DNA of 64,000 bases from Paenibacillus sp. V4I7 (GTDB taxonomy: Bacteria > Bacillota > Bacilli > Paenibacillales > NBRC-103111): positions 2,046,001 through 2,110,000 of the forward strand of contig NZ_JAUSZD010000002.1 of the NCBI RefSeq assembly GCF_030817275.1, written 5' to 3'. The position numbers were made by a program, and so were the translations under genes. The notes below the pieces were generated by a model. The model was not told where the DNA came from and ran no database searches. It saw only the letters and a program-made list of their open reading frames with translations. This document shows, one piece after another, positions 35,073 through 44,405 of the stretch (its first letter is position 1; each line of letters begins with the position of its first letter).

Positions 35073-35731
35073 ACTACAGGTTCAGCCTCCAGTTGCTTCA
35101 TAATATCAAAGAAAGTTTCGAATGGGTGATACGGATAGTCTAGCTGCTTACACATATCGATGAGATGAGAGCGAGCAAAGATCGTATCGACCAGTTTAGC
35201 ACCCTCGAAATCCGTTATACTATCTCCGATGATAATTCGCTCATATCGATTAGCGTCATAAGAGCGAATAATGCTTGTTTTGCACATTCCACAGTCTGTT
35301 GTACAATGCTCGTCACAACGGTTTGGCCACAAAATCTCAATGGTGTTTCCTTCAAATGTGCTGGCATTACAGTAGATATGCTCACTTGGGATTGCAAATG
35401 GCTTCAACAGCGGATAGATAAAGAAATCAATGCCGCCGCTCGTAATCAAAAGCTTAATATTGTGTTCTTTGCAATAATCAACGAATTCTTTGAATCCATC
35501 ACGAATGACTGCGTTACTGATCGCATATTCGACAATCTCATCCTTACGGGAAGTAGGGAGGAGGGCGAACATTTCACCAACACCTTGGCGTATGGATATA
35601 CTTTTGTCCAAAATTTGTTCCACGATGGCTTCCCAACCAGCTGGGTTGAAATGCTTCATGATGGCAACGATGTTATCGTTCACAGTAATGGTACCGTCAA
35701 AGTCACAAAAAATAATGCGTTCCTTACTCAT
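35069..35731 (-). CDS. mtnX: 2-hydroxy-3-keto-5-methylthiopentenyl-1-phosphate phosphatase
   Basis: MtnX removes phosphate from the enolised intermediate in the Bacillus-type methionine salvage route. It is a 220-residue HAD phosphatase with FCDFDGTIT (residues 7-15, nucleophile Asp), a conserved Cys-containing insert (NRCDEHCTTDCGMCK), LLITSGGIDFF and GDSITDFEGA with the second acidic pair. ATG 35731 overlaps the mtnW stop by four bases (ATGA), and GGGGGA lies upstream; a longer start at 35746 is not needed. Confidence 0.95.
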   Translation of the reverse strand: MSKERIIFCDFDGTITVNDNIVAIMKHFNPAGWEAIVEQILDKSISIRQGVGEMFALLPTSRKDEIVEYAISNAVIRDGFKEFVDYCKEHNIKLLITSGGIDFFIYPLLKPFAIPSEHIYCNASTFEGNTIEILWPNRCDEHCTTDCGMCKTSIIRSYDANRYERIIIGDSITDFEGAKLVDTIFARSHLIDMCKQLDYPYHPFETFFDIMKQLEAEPVV

Positions 35732-36996
35732 TCGGGAGTCCCCCAAGTATCGATAGCTGATTGTAACTCTGGATGTGTTTGGGCGTAGTCTTGAAGTGTA
35801 ATTCCTTGCATAGTTGCGTCAATCGCCTGACGGAAGGCTTGCCCGCCAGCAATCGTACCTAGTGGATGTCCATGGATGCCTCCACCTGCATTGACGATGA
35901 CATCGTTGCCGAAATCACGCAGAATAAGCGGGACAAGTCCAGGGTGAATGCCTGCGGAAGGGACCGGAAAGCTTGAAGCTAGTTTCAGTTGTACATCGGC
36001 AGGAGCATTATAGGTGTAATCTTTTCGTAAATCATCCGTTAGAAGCGCATGCTTAATTGCCATGTTCTCTTCTCTAGGCATAACGACAGAGCCATAAGGA
36101 GATGGGAACAGCACTAAATCTGCTCCGGCCAAACGCATGAGCTTACCAAGCAGCACAGAAGCGGATATCCCATAGTGCGGTGATGGATAAGTCGCACCTG
36201 CCATGGCAGGATGAGCCATGATGGGGATCGTTATTTCCGGGTCCGAGCTTAATTCATGCAGTGTATCGAAACCGTACGCTAATACATTAAATAGTAAAGC
36301 ATTAGCTCCGGCACCGATTGCTTTCTTGGCTTGAGCTGCAAGCTTGGATGTGGGTCCGGTTAAATTGACAGCATAGAGCAGCTTTTGTCCTGTTTCCTTA
36401 GTGGCTTGTGCTGCTGCTTTCAGGCAAGTCTCGATCCGTTTCTCCAATGGTGTTAATAGATTTTCAAACAGAATCTCATCGTCTTTAATGAGATCCACAC
36501 CGCCGGCTGCTTGCAAATAAAATTGTTCACGCAGAGCTGGAAGCTCATACCCGACAACCGATTTAAAGATACTCATTAATAAGGGGCGATCATGCACACC
36601 AAGGAGCTCTCGGATACCTTGCATACCGAATTTGGGACCGGAAAAGCCAGATAAGAAATCAGATGAGAAGGATAAGTCAATTAGCTTTATTTTGCCGTCC
36701 ATCGACAGCTTTCCGAATACGGTGACCAACAAGGCAGGGATGTCCCTGCTGAAGTTAATATCTGGATATGCAATTGTGATATCGGCATAGCGGTTTGAAA
36801 TAGGTTCTCCATGAGCGGGCTCATGCACTTCAACCGAAATGACTTTCCCTAAATGCTTCTCCATTTGCGCTTTTTGCGCTTCGGGCAGTTCGGTCCAGCT
36901 GCCAACCGTAAGGCCGACAGCGATGCTTGTTGCTTTTTTATGAAAATCGGCTTTCTCATCGAAACTCCGATAGGTGGCTAGACAATATGCGTTCAT
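35728..36996 (-). CDS. mtnW: 2,3-diketo-5-methylthiopentyl-1-phosphate enolase (RuBisCO-like protein)
   Basis: MtnW is a form IV RuBisCO-like protein that enolises diketo-methylthiopentyl phosphate. The protein has 422 residues from ATG 36996 (AGGTGA at spacing nine); another ATG three codons earlier is too close to this site. GGVDLIKDDE keeps the Lys that is carbamylated and the acidic metal ligands; the phosphate-binding GGGIHGHPLGT is near residue 372. SSFPVPSAGIHPG stands where photosynthetic RuBisCO has different residues. It follows proC by 43 bases without a terminator. Confidence 0.95.
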   Translation of the reverse strand: MNAYCLATYRSFDEKADFHKKATSIAVGLTVGSWTELPEAQKAQMEKHLGKVISVEVHEPAHGEPISNRYADITIAYPDINFSRDIPALLVTVFGKLSMDGKIKLIDLSFSSDFLSGFSGPKFGMQGIRELLGVHDRPLLMSIFKSVVGYELPALREQFYLQAAGGVDLIKDDEILFENLLTPLEKRIETCLKAAAQATKETGQKLLYAVNLTGPTSKLAAQAKKAIGAGANALLFNVLAYGFDTLHELSSDPEITIPIMAHPAMAGATYPSPHYGISASVLLGKLMRLAGADLVLFPSPYGSVVMPREENMAIKHALLTDDLRKDYTYNAPADVQLKLASSFPVPSAGIHPGLVPLILRDFGNDVIVNAGGGIHGHPLGTIAGGQAFRQAIDATMQGITLQDYAQTHPELQSAIDTWGTPE

Positions 36997-37039
36997 CGTA
37001 AACATTCACCTGCTTTAGATAGAATTAGATCTCATGAAA

Positions 37040-37909
37040 TTAGGAGGATTTCGATACGGGGCTTGGCGCAGCAATTTGTTCGCCCATTTCTTTGGCTCGC
37101 TCTGCAGAACGAAATACCGCTTGTGAGATAGCTTCGCTAAACTGAAAGCGATCCAATGCTTCAATAGAAGCTTGCGTTGCCCCATTTGGCGATGTGACCT
37201 TGCGACGAAGCTCAGCAGGATTTTCTTGCGTAAGCTGAACCATATGCGCGGCTCCGAGCACTGTTTGAAGTGTTAATTGGTGTGCATCTTCTGCGGAAAG
37301 GCCACCATCAATGCCAGCTTTGATCATGGCTTCCATGAAATAGTAGACATAGGCAGGACCGCTGCCGGATACGCCTGTCAGAATTTCTAGTTTCTCTTCC
37401 TCCACGATCGTTACAATACCAACGGCCTCAAACATTTGAGTAGCCACTTGTTTGAATGTAGCATTGACCTTGGAGGAGAAGCTCATCCCTGTAGCGCCTA
37501 GACCAATTGTGCTGGACGTGTTCGGCATCGTGCGAACAATCGGCATATTGGTTTGCAGTAGAGCTTCTGTTTTCGCGATAGAGAGCCCAGCAATGACCGA
37601 AACAAGAAGCTGCTGTTCGTTCAAAAGCGGCTGCAGCTCAGCGAAGGCATTCTCCACATCCTTAGGCTTCATGCAGAGAACGACGACATCGGCAACACGA
37701 AGAAAGGTTTCCTTCGTTAACGGGTCTGACGTTGCCTGTAGACCGTATTCCGAACGTAGGAAAGCCAACCTGTCTTGATCCGAACGATTCATCACATATA
37801 TATTTTGAGGATCAGCGACTTTGGTTTCAATGAGTCCGCGAATGATCGCTTCCGCCATCGAACCAGCGCCGACAAAGGCAATTTTGGTTTGGGATAAAGT
37901 AGTGGACAT
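37040..37909 (-). CDS. proC: Pyrroline-5-carboxylate reductase
   Basis: ProC reduces pyrroline-5-carboxylate to proline. The protein has 289 residues from ATG 37909, with AAGGAGG directly upstream; a 68-residue longer frame overlaps proA and is rejected. The Rossmann motif is FVGAGSMAEAIIRG, and VRTMPNTSSTIGLG and the dimer-domain signature GVSGSGPAYVYYFMEAMIKAG near residue 175 are clear. It closes the proline set proB-proS-proA-proC on one strand. Confidence 0.96.
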   Translation of the reverse strand: MSTTLSQTKIAFVGAGSMAEAIIRGLIETKVADPQNIYVMNRSDQDRLAFLRSEYGLQATSDPLTKETFLRVADVVVLCMKPKDVENAFAELQPLLNEQQLLVSVIAGLSIAKTEALLQTNMPIVRTMPNTSSTIGLGATGMSFSSKVNATFKQVATQMFEAVGIVTIVEEEKLEILTGVSGSGPAYVYYFMEAMIKAGIDGGLSAEDAHQLTLQTVLGAAHMVQLTQENPAELRRKVTSPNGATQASIEALDRFQFSEAISQAVFRSAERAKEMGEQIAAPSPVSKSS

Positions 37910-37937
37910 CGTATATTCCTCCTTGAATTTTGAATCG

Positions 37938-39185
37938 TTATTCGCGTATTTGTCCGCTTCCATAAACGCGGTATTTGGTTGAAGTAAGCGATGGCAGACC
38001 CATGGGTCCGCGAGCGTGAAGCTTTTGGGTGGAGATGCCGATTTCCGCTCCGAAGCCGAATTCAAAACCATCGGTGAAGCGAGTCGAAGCATTGTGATAA
38101 ACAGCCGCCGCATCTACTTCCTGTAAGAATCTTTCGGCATTGGCCGCATCTTCCGTCACGATACATTCAGAGTGCATGGTGCCGTATTCACGAATGTGAG
38201 CAAGAGCTTCATCGAGATCCTTCACAACTTTGATGTTAAGTATGTAGTCCCCATATTCGGTTTTCCAATCTTCGATTTCGGCAACTTGCATACTAGGTAC
38301 TAACTCACGAGCTCGTTCGTTACCTTTGAGCGCAACATGAGCACCTTTGAAAGCCTCTGCTATGGCACCTAAATGCTTATCTGCAATAGACTCATGCACA
38401 AGTAATGTTTCCATGCTATTGCAAACAGAAGGACGCTGAGCTTTGGCGTTGATCCCGATGCGAACGGCCATATCGAGCTTTGCACTTTCATCTATAAAAG
38501 TATGACATACACCCGCACCTGTTTCAATGACAGGAACAGAGGCGTTATTGACAACATTTTGAATAAGAGAATGCCCGCCCCTTGGAATAAGCACGTCGAT
38601 GAGTCCATTCAATTTCAGCATTTCATCCACAGAACTGCGGTCTGCGCTTAGAATCAGTTGAAGTGCATCAGCGGGAATGGCAGAACGGCTTAATGCTCCG
38701 TGCAAAACTTCAACGATTTTCTCATTGGAAAATAAAGCGGAAGAACCGCCACGCAGAACGACTGCGTTGCCTGTCTTGAGACATAAACCTGCTGCATCAA
38801 CGGTCACGTTAGGTCTTGCTTCATAAATAATGCCGACCACACCAAGCGGCACACGGATTTTGCGAATGCGCAGACCGTTTGGACGTTCAAATGCTTCCAA
38901 TGTATCCCCAACAGGATCTGGGAGCTCGGCTATTTGACGCAGACCTTCAGCGATCGCTGCGATGCGGGATTCATTTAGAGCTAAACGGTCGAGTAGGGAA
39001 GCGCTTGTGCCTAATTCTTTGCCACGCTGCAAATCTTTGGCGTTCGCTTCGATAATTGCTTGCTGCTCCGTTACAAGGCTATCTGCCATAAGGAGTAGTG
39101 CCGCATTCTTTTGTTCAGTTGTGAGATTACCCATGGTCTGGGCAGCTTGTTTGGCTAATTTAGATTTTTGAACGACTTCACTCAT
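37938..39185 (-). CDS. proA: Glutamate-5-semialdehyde dehydrogenase (gamma-glutamyl phosphate reductase)
   Basis: ProA reduces gamma-glutamyl phosphate to the semialdehyde with NADPH, the second step of proline synthesis. The 415-residue ALDH-fold protein contains GVVGIIYEARPNVTVDAAGLCLKTGNA, LRGGSSA, the catalytic Cys region with SVCNSMETLLVH, and ASTRFTDGFEFGFGAEIGISTQKLHARGPMGL at the end. GGAGGTCGA precedes the ATG. Its first bases overlap the end of the broken proS frame by eight. Confidence 0.96.
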   Translation of the reverse strand: MSEVVQKSKLAKQAAQTMGNLTTEQKNAALLLMADSLVTEQQAIIEANAKDLQRGKELGTSASLLDRLALNESRIAAIAEGLRQIAELPDPVGDTLEAFERPNGLRIRKIRVPLGVVGIIYEARPNVTVDAAGLCLKTGNAVVLRGGSSALFSNEKIVEVLHGALSRSAIPADALQLILSADRSSVDEMLKLNGLIDVLIPRGGHSLIQNVVNNASVPVIETGAGVCHTFIDESAKLDMAVRIGINAKAQRPSVCNSMETLLVHESIADKHLGAIAEAFKGAHVALKGNERARELVPSMQVAEIEDWKTEYGDYILNIKVVKDLDEALAHIREYGTMHSECIVTEDAANAERFLQEVDAAAVYHNASTRFTDGFEFGFGAEIGISTQKLHARGPMGLPSLTSTKYRVYGSGQIRE

Positions 39186-40888
39186 GGGAAGATCGACCTC
39201 CTGCTTGGAATAAAGAATGGCAATGCGTAAGTATATGCTCTACAGATCGTTCATATTGACTGCCGGTTCTGCGCTCCTTACATTCTACAACTCGCTCACT
39301 TGCTTTCTTGCCGACTGTTATTCGCAGAGGGAAGCCGAGTAGATCCGAATCATTGAACTTAACGCCAGGACGTTCATCCCGATCATCCCATAGGACGGAG
39401 TAGCCTGCCCTAACTAACGTTGTATAAATCTCTTCGGATAATTTCATTTGAGCTTCATCCTGAACATGAACGGTCAGAAGATGAATGGAAAATGGCGTAA
39501 TGGATTCAGGCCATATAATGCCTCGTTCATCATAGTTTTGCTCGATAATGGCAGCTAGCACACGTGAGACACCAATGCCATAGCAGCCCATAATGATGGG
39601 CTCGGAAATTCCATTCTCGTCGCTAAACGTTGCACCAAGGGAACTGCTGTATTTGGTGCCGAGCTTAAATACGTGTCCAAGTTCTATCCCTTTCGCAAAA
39701 GAGAGCTCATGCCCACAATGGGAACATAACTCACCTTGGGCGACATTGCGTACGTCATGATAAGATATCGTTCCTAAATCGCGTTCGACTTCCACATAAA
39801 CCAAATGATAATCGGATTCATTGGCTCCTACGACAGCGTCCTTCAAGTCCCTGATAGAGGAATCAGCGATGATTCTCACATTCTGGAGTCCAATTGGACC
39901 GATAAAACCGGCAATGGATCCTAGTTTCTCTATGTCTACTTCGGAAAGCATGGAGATTTCAACAGCCCCAATAGCTTGTTTCAGCTTGATCTCATTTAAT
40001 TCATAATCGCCTCGCAGGAGGACAATAAGGGGAGCTCCATCTGCTTGTAAAGCAACAGATTTAATGATCTGATTGGCATCTATTTGTAGAAATTGACTAA
40101 GCTGTTTGATGCTTGTCACTTGCGGCGTGTGAATTTTCACTGGTTGCGAAGTGGGTAAAATGTTATCCAACCGCTCGGATTTCTGTTGTTCTGGTACCGT
40201 TCCGATTGCTTTTTCAATATTCGCTGCATACTGGCAGGAGGTGCAGTGGACGATTGTATCCTCACCAACATCAGCAAGGGCCATGAATTCATGGGTATCC
40301 GTACCGCCGATAGCGCCGGAATCAGCTTCAACCGCTCGGAACAGTAATCCGCATCGTGTGAAAATGTTAACATAAGCGTTAAACATACTTTGATAGCTGG
40401 CATCTAGCCCGCTTTCCGTACGGTCGAAGGAATAGGCATCCTTCATAAGGAACTCTCGTCCGCGGAGCAGACCGAATCGGGGTCTACGCTCATCGCGATA
40501 CTTCGTTTGAATCTGATATAGCGTGACAGGCAGCTTCTTGTAGGAATGAATCTCGTCCTTCACGATCGTCGTGATGACTTCCTCATGGGTAGCTCCTAGT
40601 GCAAACTCTCGACCGTTCCGATCTTCCAGCCCATCTGCCTGAGGCCTTCCACAGTTCAGAAGGGTGGAGAGCTGGCATTAGCATTTCCTGTGCACCGGCT
40701 GCATCCATTTCCTCTCGGACAATTTGTTGTATGTTTTGTAAGGCTTTAAGACCTAAGGGTAAATAGGAGTAGATTCCGCTGGAGAGCTGTCGAATTAATC
40801 CCGCACGCAGCATCAGTCGATGGCTGGCGGCTTCTGCCTCTCCCGGAACGTCACGTAAGGTAGGGTTAAGCAATCGTTGTTGTCTCAT
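39178..40888 (-). pseudogene. proS: Frameshifted proline--tRNA ligase (proS), about nine conserved residues deleted
   Basis: The 5' part (40888 to about 40639) reads a normal bacterial ProS start through [19 protein letters not shown] and then runs into a stop at 40583. In the next frame [19 protein letters not shown] continues the enzyme without a break to 39178, including YRDERRPRFGLLRGREF (motif 2), the YbaK-like editing insert and the anticodon domain. Bacterial ProS proteins have about nine residues (such as a YGPELMR segment) between GRW and the L-x-DR-x-G motif; here one base is left, so about 26 bases are missing. The rest is well preserved, so the lesion looks recent, or is a sequence error. 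A functional ProRS must then be encoded elsewhere. Confidence 0.85.
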
Positions 40889-40913
40889 GGCCCAGAGAGC
40901 CTCTCTTTCTTCA

Positions 40914-42014
40914 TTAGGTTAAAGGAACCCATTCATCTCGGTGAATGACTTCGATTCGGGCAACTTCCACACGTTTCTGGACCTCATCGGTCGATAGTCC
41001 AGCGGCGGCTTGCACCTGCCAAGCCGCGTAATTGACGACGCCGCGTCCTAGCAGCGCGCCTTCGATGCTGATCACCTCGACGACGTCGCCGGGGTGGAAA
41101 TCCCCTGCAGCGCCTGTGATGCCGGCAGGAAGCAAGCTCTTGCCCCCGCTGAGCAGGGCCGCTTTGGCGCCTTGGTCAACGATGATTTGCCCTTGCGGCA
41201 GCGAGTGGAAGCCGACCCATTGTTTCTTCACCGGCAGGTTGTTCAGAGCCGTGTCGAAGTACGTGCCCTTGCCGCTGCCATCCACGGCATGCGGCAAATC
41301 ACCGGGCTCGAGTACGCGCCCGATGAACACCGGCACGCCCCCGCGCATCGCGATGCGGGCGGCCTCAACCTTCGAGCGCATGCCGCCGGTGCCGACCGCG
41401 CTCCCAGCGCCTCCAGCGAAGCTGAACAGCTCATCGCTGATGGCGTCCACGCGATCGATACGCTGCGCGTTTGCGTTTTTGCGGGGATCGTCCGTGTACA
41501 GGCCGTCCATATCTGTAATGATGATCAATTTGTTCGCTTTGACCAAATTGCCTACTAAGGCAGACAACGTGTCATTGTCGCCGAATTTCAGTTCATCCAC
41601 CGCGACGGTGTCGTTCTCGTTAATGATCGGTACGACGCCGCGCTGCAGCAGCTCGTCGACCGTCATCAGCGCGTTCTGCACGCGCTTGCGGTTAGAGAAG
41701 TCGTACCTTGTGAGCAAAATTTGCGCCACGCTGATGCCGTGGGACGCAAATGCTTCGTGGTACGCCTGCATGAGAAGCGCTTGACCGACAGCGGCTGCGG
41801 CCTGCTTCTCGTGCAATACCTTGGGCCGCGTGCGGTAGCCAAGGGAGGTGAAGCCTGCGGCAACTGCGCCTGAGGTAACCAGCAGGACTTGATGGCCGTC
41901 CTGCTTCAATTGCGCCAGCTCCGACGCGAAAAAACGTATTTTATCCGGATTGAGGCCCCCGGTATCTGAAGTTAAAGAGCTGCTGCCGATTTTGACGACG
42001 ATTCGCTGAGTCAT
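40914..42014 (-). CDS. proB: Glutamate 5-kinase
   Basis: ProB phosphorylates glutamate in the first and feedback-controlled step of proline synthesis. The protein has 366 residues from ATG 42014 with AAAGGATG upstream; a frame starting 13 codons earlier would begin inside the terminator tail. The kinase domain starts [16 protein letters not shown], with [22 protein letters not shown] and the [12 protein letters not shown] nucleotide region; a C-terminal PUA domain begins near residue 275. Much of the gene (about 41,000-41,930) is GC-rich relative to its surroundings. A T-box leader precedes it. Confidence 0.96.
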   Translation of the reverse strand: MTQRIVVKIGSSSLTSDTGGLNPDKIRFFASELAQLKQDGHQVLLVTSGAVAAGFTSLGYRTRPKVLHEKQAAAAVGQALLMQAYHEAFASHGISVAQILLTRYDFSNRKRVQNALMTVDELLQRGVVPIINENDTVAVDELKFGDNDTLSALVGNLVKANKLIIITDMDGLYTDDPRKNANAQRIDRVDAISDELFSFAGGAGSAVGTGGMRSKVEAARIAMRGGVPVFIGRVLEPGDLPHAVDGSGKGTYFDTALNNLPVKKQWVGFHSLPQGQIIVDQGAKAALLSGGKSLLPAGITGAAGDFHPGDVVEVISIEGALLGRGVVNYAAWQVQAAAGLSTDEVQKRVEVARIEVIHRDEWVPLT

Positions 42015-42029
42015 ATCGATCCCATCCTT

Positions 42030-42334
42030 TGATTTACATGTATGTAGATACAAAAAAGACTCCCGTCCTCAACACATAAGGACGAAAGTCTGTAGCTTCC
42101 GCGGTACCACCTTAGATTGGCGCACACCGATGGCGGCTGCACCCAACTCTAGATTCCCTAAATAACAGCAGGGCACTGTTCAACTCATCGTTGACTGTTC
42201 AGGGGCGGGTTCGGAATCGGTTCACGGCAAGCTCTCTCAGTCTATGGAGCTTACTCTCTGTTTTCGTGCTTAACGGTTCCTACTATTCCCATCATAACGT
42301 TGCGATATAGAAGTTTTTGATGACTTCCTTTTTT
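42030..42334 (-). promoter_or_regulatory. T-box leader of the pro operon, probable Pro specifier CCG
   Basis: Read on the minus strand, the leader has the T-box sequence AAGGTGGTACCGCG at 42112-42099 and then a terminator (GACTTTCGTCC with GGACGGGAGTC and a T run, 42092-42054). Stem I has the S-turn AGTA on its 5' side. On the 3' side GAA is followed by CCG (42220-42218) and a purine, with lower stem GGAAT / ATTCC and upper stem CACG / CGTG. CCG is a proline codon at the expected specifier place, so uncharged tRNA-Pro would switch on proB and the genes behind it. Confidence 0.9.
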
Positions 42335-42362
42335 ATTCTATCTAGAATAGCACGCTGTACAA
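42335..42362 (-). promoter_or_regulatory. Candidate promoter of the pro operon T-box
   Basis: On the minus strand TTGTAC and TAGAAT with a 16-base spacer; the -10 is part of a small dyad ATTCTA GA TAGAAT. It lies just upstream of Stem I of the T-box. Confidence 0.5.
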
Positions 42363-42441
42363 GTGTTTGTAAAGAAGCAGAAGCCTAGGCTGCATAGGCG
42401 AGCAAGTGATGGAGCCAATGACGAGCCTCTTAATTATCGGT

Positions 42442-43644
42442 TTAACCAAATAGATTTAGTTTGCCGATACGTTGTACAGCCTCTTCTAATCTTTCCTCGG
42501 TGGATAAGAGTCCAAGCCTTACATAGCCTTCTCCGTGCGTTCCGAAGCCAACGCCTGGTGCGACGACAACCTTCGCTTCTTGTAGAAGCAAATCGGCGAG
42601 ACTTTGTGAGGTGTGCCCTTTTGGAACAGGAAGCCAAGAGAAGAAAGACCCCTTTGAAGGGCGTGCATGCCAGCCGATATTGGAAAGAGCTGTATAAAGG
42701 GCATTGCGTCGGCTCTCGTAAACATCACGCAGCTCAGTAACACAATCCTGCGAGGCTGTGAGAGCAGTTGCGGCTGCCACTTGGATACCGCCGAACAGCG
42801 AGCAGTAGTAATGATCCTGCATCAAGTTAATAAGACGGATTACTTCTCGGTTCCCTAGGGCAAAGCCTACACGCCAGCCAGCCATGTTGTACGTTTTGGA
42901 GAGGGTATAGAACTCGATACCCACTTCTTTGGCACCTGGTGTCTGCAGGAAGCTGATCGGCTTCTTGCCGTCGAAGCCGATCGCACCATAGGCGAAATCA
43001 CTTGCGACGACAACACCATGCTTGTGTGCGAATTCGACCGTTTCTTCATAAAAGGAAGCGGGAGCCGTAGCGCCTGTTGGGTTGTTCGGATAATTAATGA
43101 ACATCAGCTTCGCGCGGTTCAAATCGGATTCTTTGAGCTGTGAGTAGTCAGGCAGAAAGTTGTTTTCTTCTCGCAAGGGCATGAAAGCCATTTCGGCGCC
43201 AGCAAGTGCAACTCCTGACCAATAATCCGGGTAACCAGGATCAGGAACCAGACATACATCTCCAGGATTGAGCAAACATTGTGCGATCTCGATCAGTCCT
43301 GTTTTACCGCCAAAAAGAATCGCTACTTCCGTTTCAGGATCAAGATCTACGTTGTGATCCTCCTTATACCTTTGAGCAATGGCTTGTTTCAGAAATGGAA
43401 ATCCGCTGAAGGGCGGATATTTATGATACAACGGGTTAGCAGCCGCTTCTTGTATAGATGACACGATATGCGTAGGCGTAGGGCGGTCTGGATTCCCTTG
43501 GCCAAGATTAATGACGTCATGACCCGCAGCAATTTGCTCATTGGCTTTGCGTACTAGTGAAGCAAAAAATTGCGTTGGAAGTCCGTTCATACGTTCAGCA
43601 GGCTGTATCGTAAATGGGCTTGTTGTTGGGGATATTCTAGTCAT
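42442..43644 (-). CDS. mtnE: PLP-dependent aminotransferase, methionine-salvage type (MtnE-like)
   Basis: The 400-residue fold-type I aminotransferase is close to B. subtilis MtnE (YkrV), which makes methionine from 4-methylthio-2-oxobutyrate. GHDVINLGQGNPDRPTP near residue 40, NYPNNPTGA, and YTLSKTYNMAGWRVGF with the PLP Lys near residue 240 are seen. No other substrate clue exists, and LL-diaminopimelate or aspartate aminotransferases are related. Its place beside mtnU and upstream of mtnWXB on the same strand supports MtnE. A weak hairpin (GCCTA / TAGGC, 42384-42400) lies after it and before the pro promoter. Confidence 0.85.
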   Translation of the reverse strand: MTRISPTTSPFTIQPAERMNGLPTQFFASLVRKANEQIAAGHDVINLGQGNPDRPTPTHIVSSIQEAAANPLYHKYPPFSGFPFLKQAIAQRYKEDHNVDLDPETEVAILFGGKTGLIEIAQCLLNPGDVCLVPDPGYPDYWSGVALAGAEMAFMPLREENNFLPDYSQLKESDLNRAKLMFINYPNNPTGATAPASFYEETVEFAHKHGVVVASDFAYGAIGFDGKKPISFLQTPGAKEVGIEFYTLSKTYNMAGWRVGFALGNREVIRLINLMQDHYYCSLFGGIQVAAATALTASQDCVTELRDVYESRRNALYTALSNIGWHARPSKGSFFSWLPVPKGHTSQSLADLLLQEAKVVVAPGVGFGTHGEGYVRLGLLSTEERLEEAVQRIGKLNLFG

Positions 43645-43798
43645 GTTTTAATTCACACTCCGGAGGTCGGGATTTTAATTAATAACCTTAATGTAACATG
43701 ATTAATCTTTTTTTCATAGTGATGAAAATAATCGATTTTACATCGAGCGGTCAATATCATAAAGTTAGTTCAATAGTTACGGAAAGGTGCTGAAGACC

Positions 43799-44326
43799 AT
43801 GTCGGACAACACAAAAGTGGCGCAAGTTTTTTTGCAGGAATCCATACGTGCATTTGTAAATATGAAGAAGCTGGCGGATAAAGCTTTCATGCAAACGGAA
43901 GATGCTCATTTTTATTTAACGTTAGATGAGGAGTCGAATTCGTTAGAATTGTTGATTAAGCACATGCACGGGAACATGTTGTCACGATGGACAGATTTCT
44001 TAACAACGGATGGCGAAAAGGAAACTCGGCAGCGTGATGGTGAATTTGAAAGCAGCCATTACACGCGGGAAGAGCTTATTTCCTTTTGGGAGGAAGGCTG
44101 GAAGGTTCTGTTTGATACTCTGCACGCACTCACTCCGGATGATGTTCTTAGGACCGTTCAAATTCGAGGCGAAGGGCATTCTGTACTGCAAGCCATTCAG
44201 CGCCAAGTGTCTCATTATGGTTACCATGTGGGGCAAATCGTTCTGCTCAGCAAACATTGGGCCAATCAAAATTGGGAGACTTTAAGTATAGCAAGAGGAC
44301 AGTCCAAAGCGTTCAAACCTTCATGA
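43799..44326 (+). CDS. DinB superfamily protein (DUF1572)
   Basis: The 175-residue four-helix protein resembles the DUF1572/YfiT branch of the DinB superfamily. Metal-binding histidines are probable in LIKHMHGNMLSRWTDFL (near residue 55) and in QVSHYGYHVGQIVLL (near residue 140). GGAAAGG at 43781-43787 sets the start at ATG 43799 rather than GTG 43787. DinB-type proteins act as thiol or metal-dependent transferases, and with bacillithiol present it could be a bacillithiol transferase, but this is inference. It lies between mtnE (divergent) and mtnU. Confidence 0.85.
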   Translation: MSDNTKVAQVFLQESIRAFVNMKKLADKAFMQTEDAHFYLTLDEESNSLELLIKHMHGNMLSRWTDFLTTDGEKETRQRDGEFESSHYTREELISFWEEGWKVLFDTLHALTPDDVLRTVQIRGEGHSVLQAIQRQVSHYGYHVGQIVLLSKHWANQNWETLSIARGQSKAFKPS

Positions 44327-44405
44327 GTTCCATTGAGTTCAAACTTAAATTAGACTACTATAGAGAGATATTGGTAATCTGCCGCCTGGAAGGAGTTATC
44401 CTAGT

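Noticed and set aside
35165-35788. Plus-strand open frame of 207 codons across mtnX and the end of mtnW
   Set aside because: Both minus-strand genes are well conserved and joined by ATGA overlaps; the plus frame has no recognisable motif.
37910-38113. 68-residue N-terminal extension of ProC
   Set aside because: It overlaps the end of proA, does not look like ProC, and AAGGAGG lies directly before ATG 37909.
41032-41784. Plus-strand open frame of 250 codons opposite proB
   Set aside because: Shadow of the GC-rich proB coding sequence; proB motifs are clear on the other strand.
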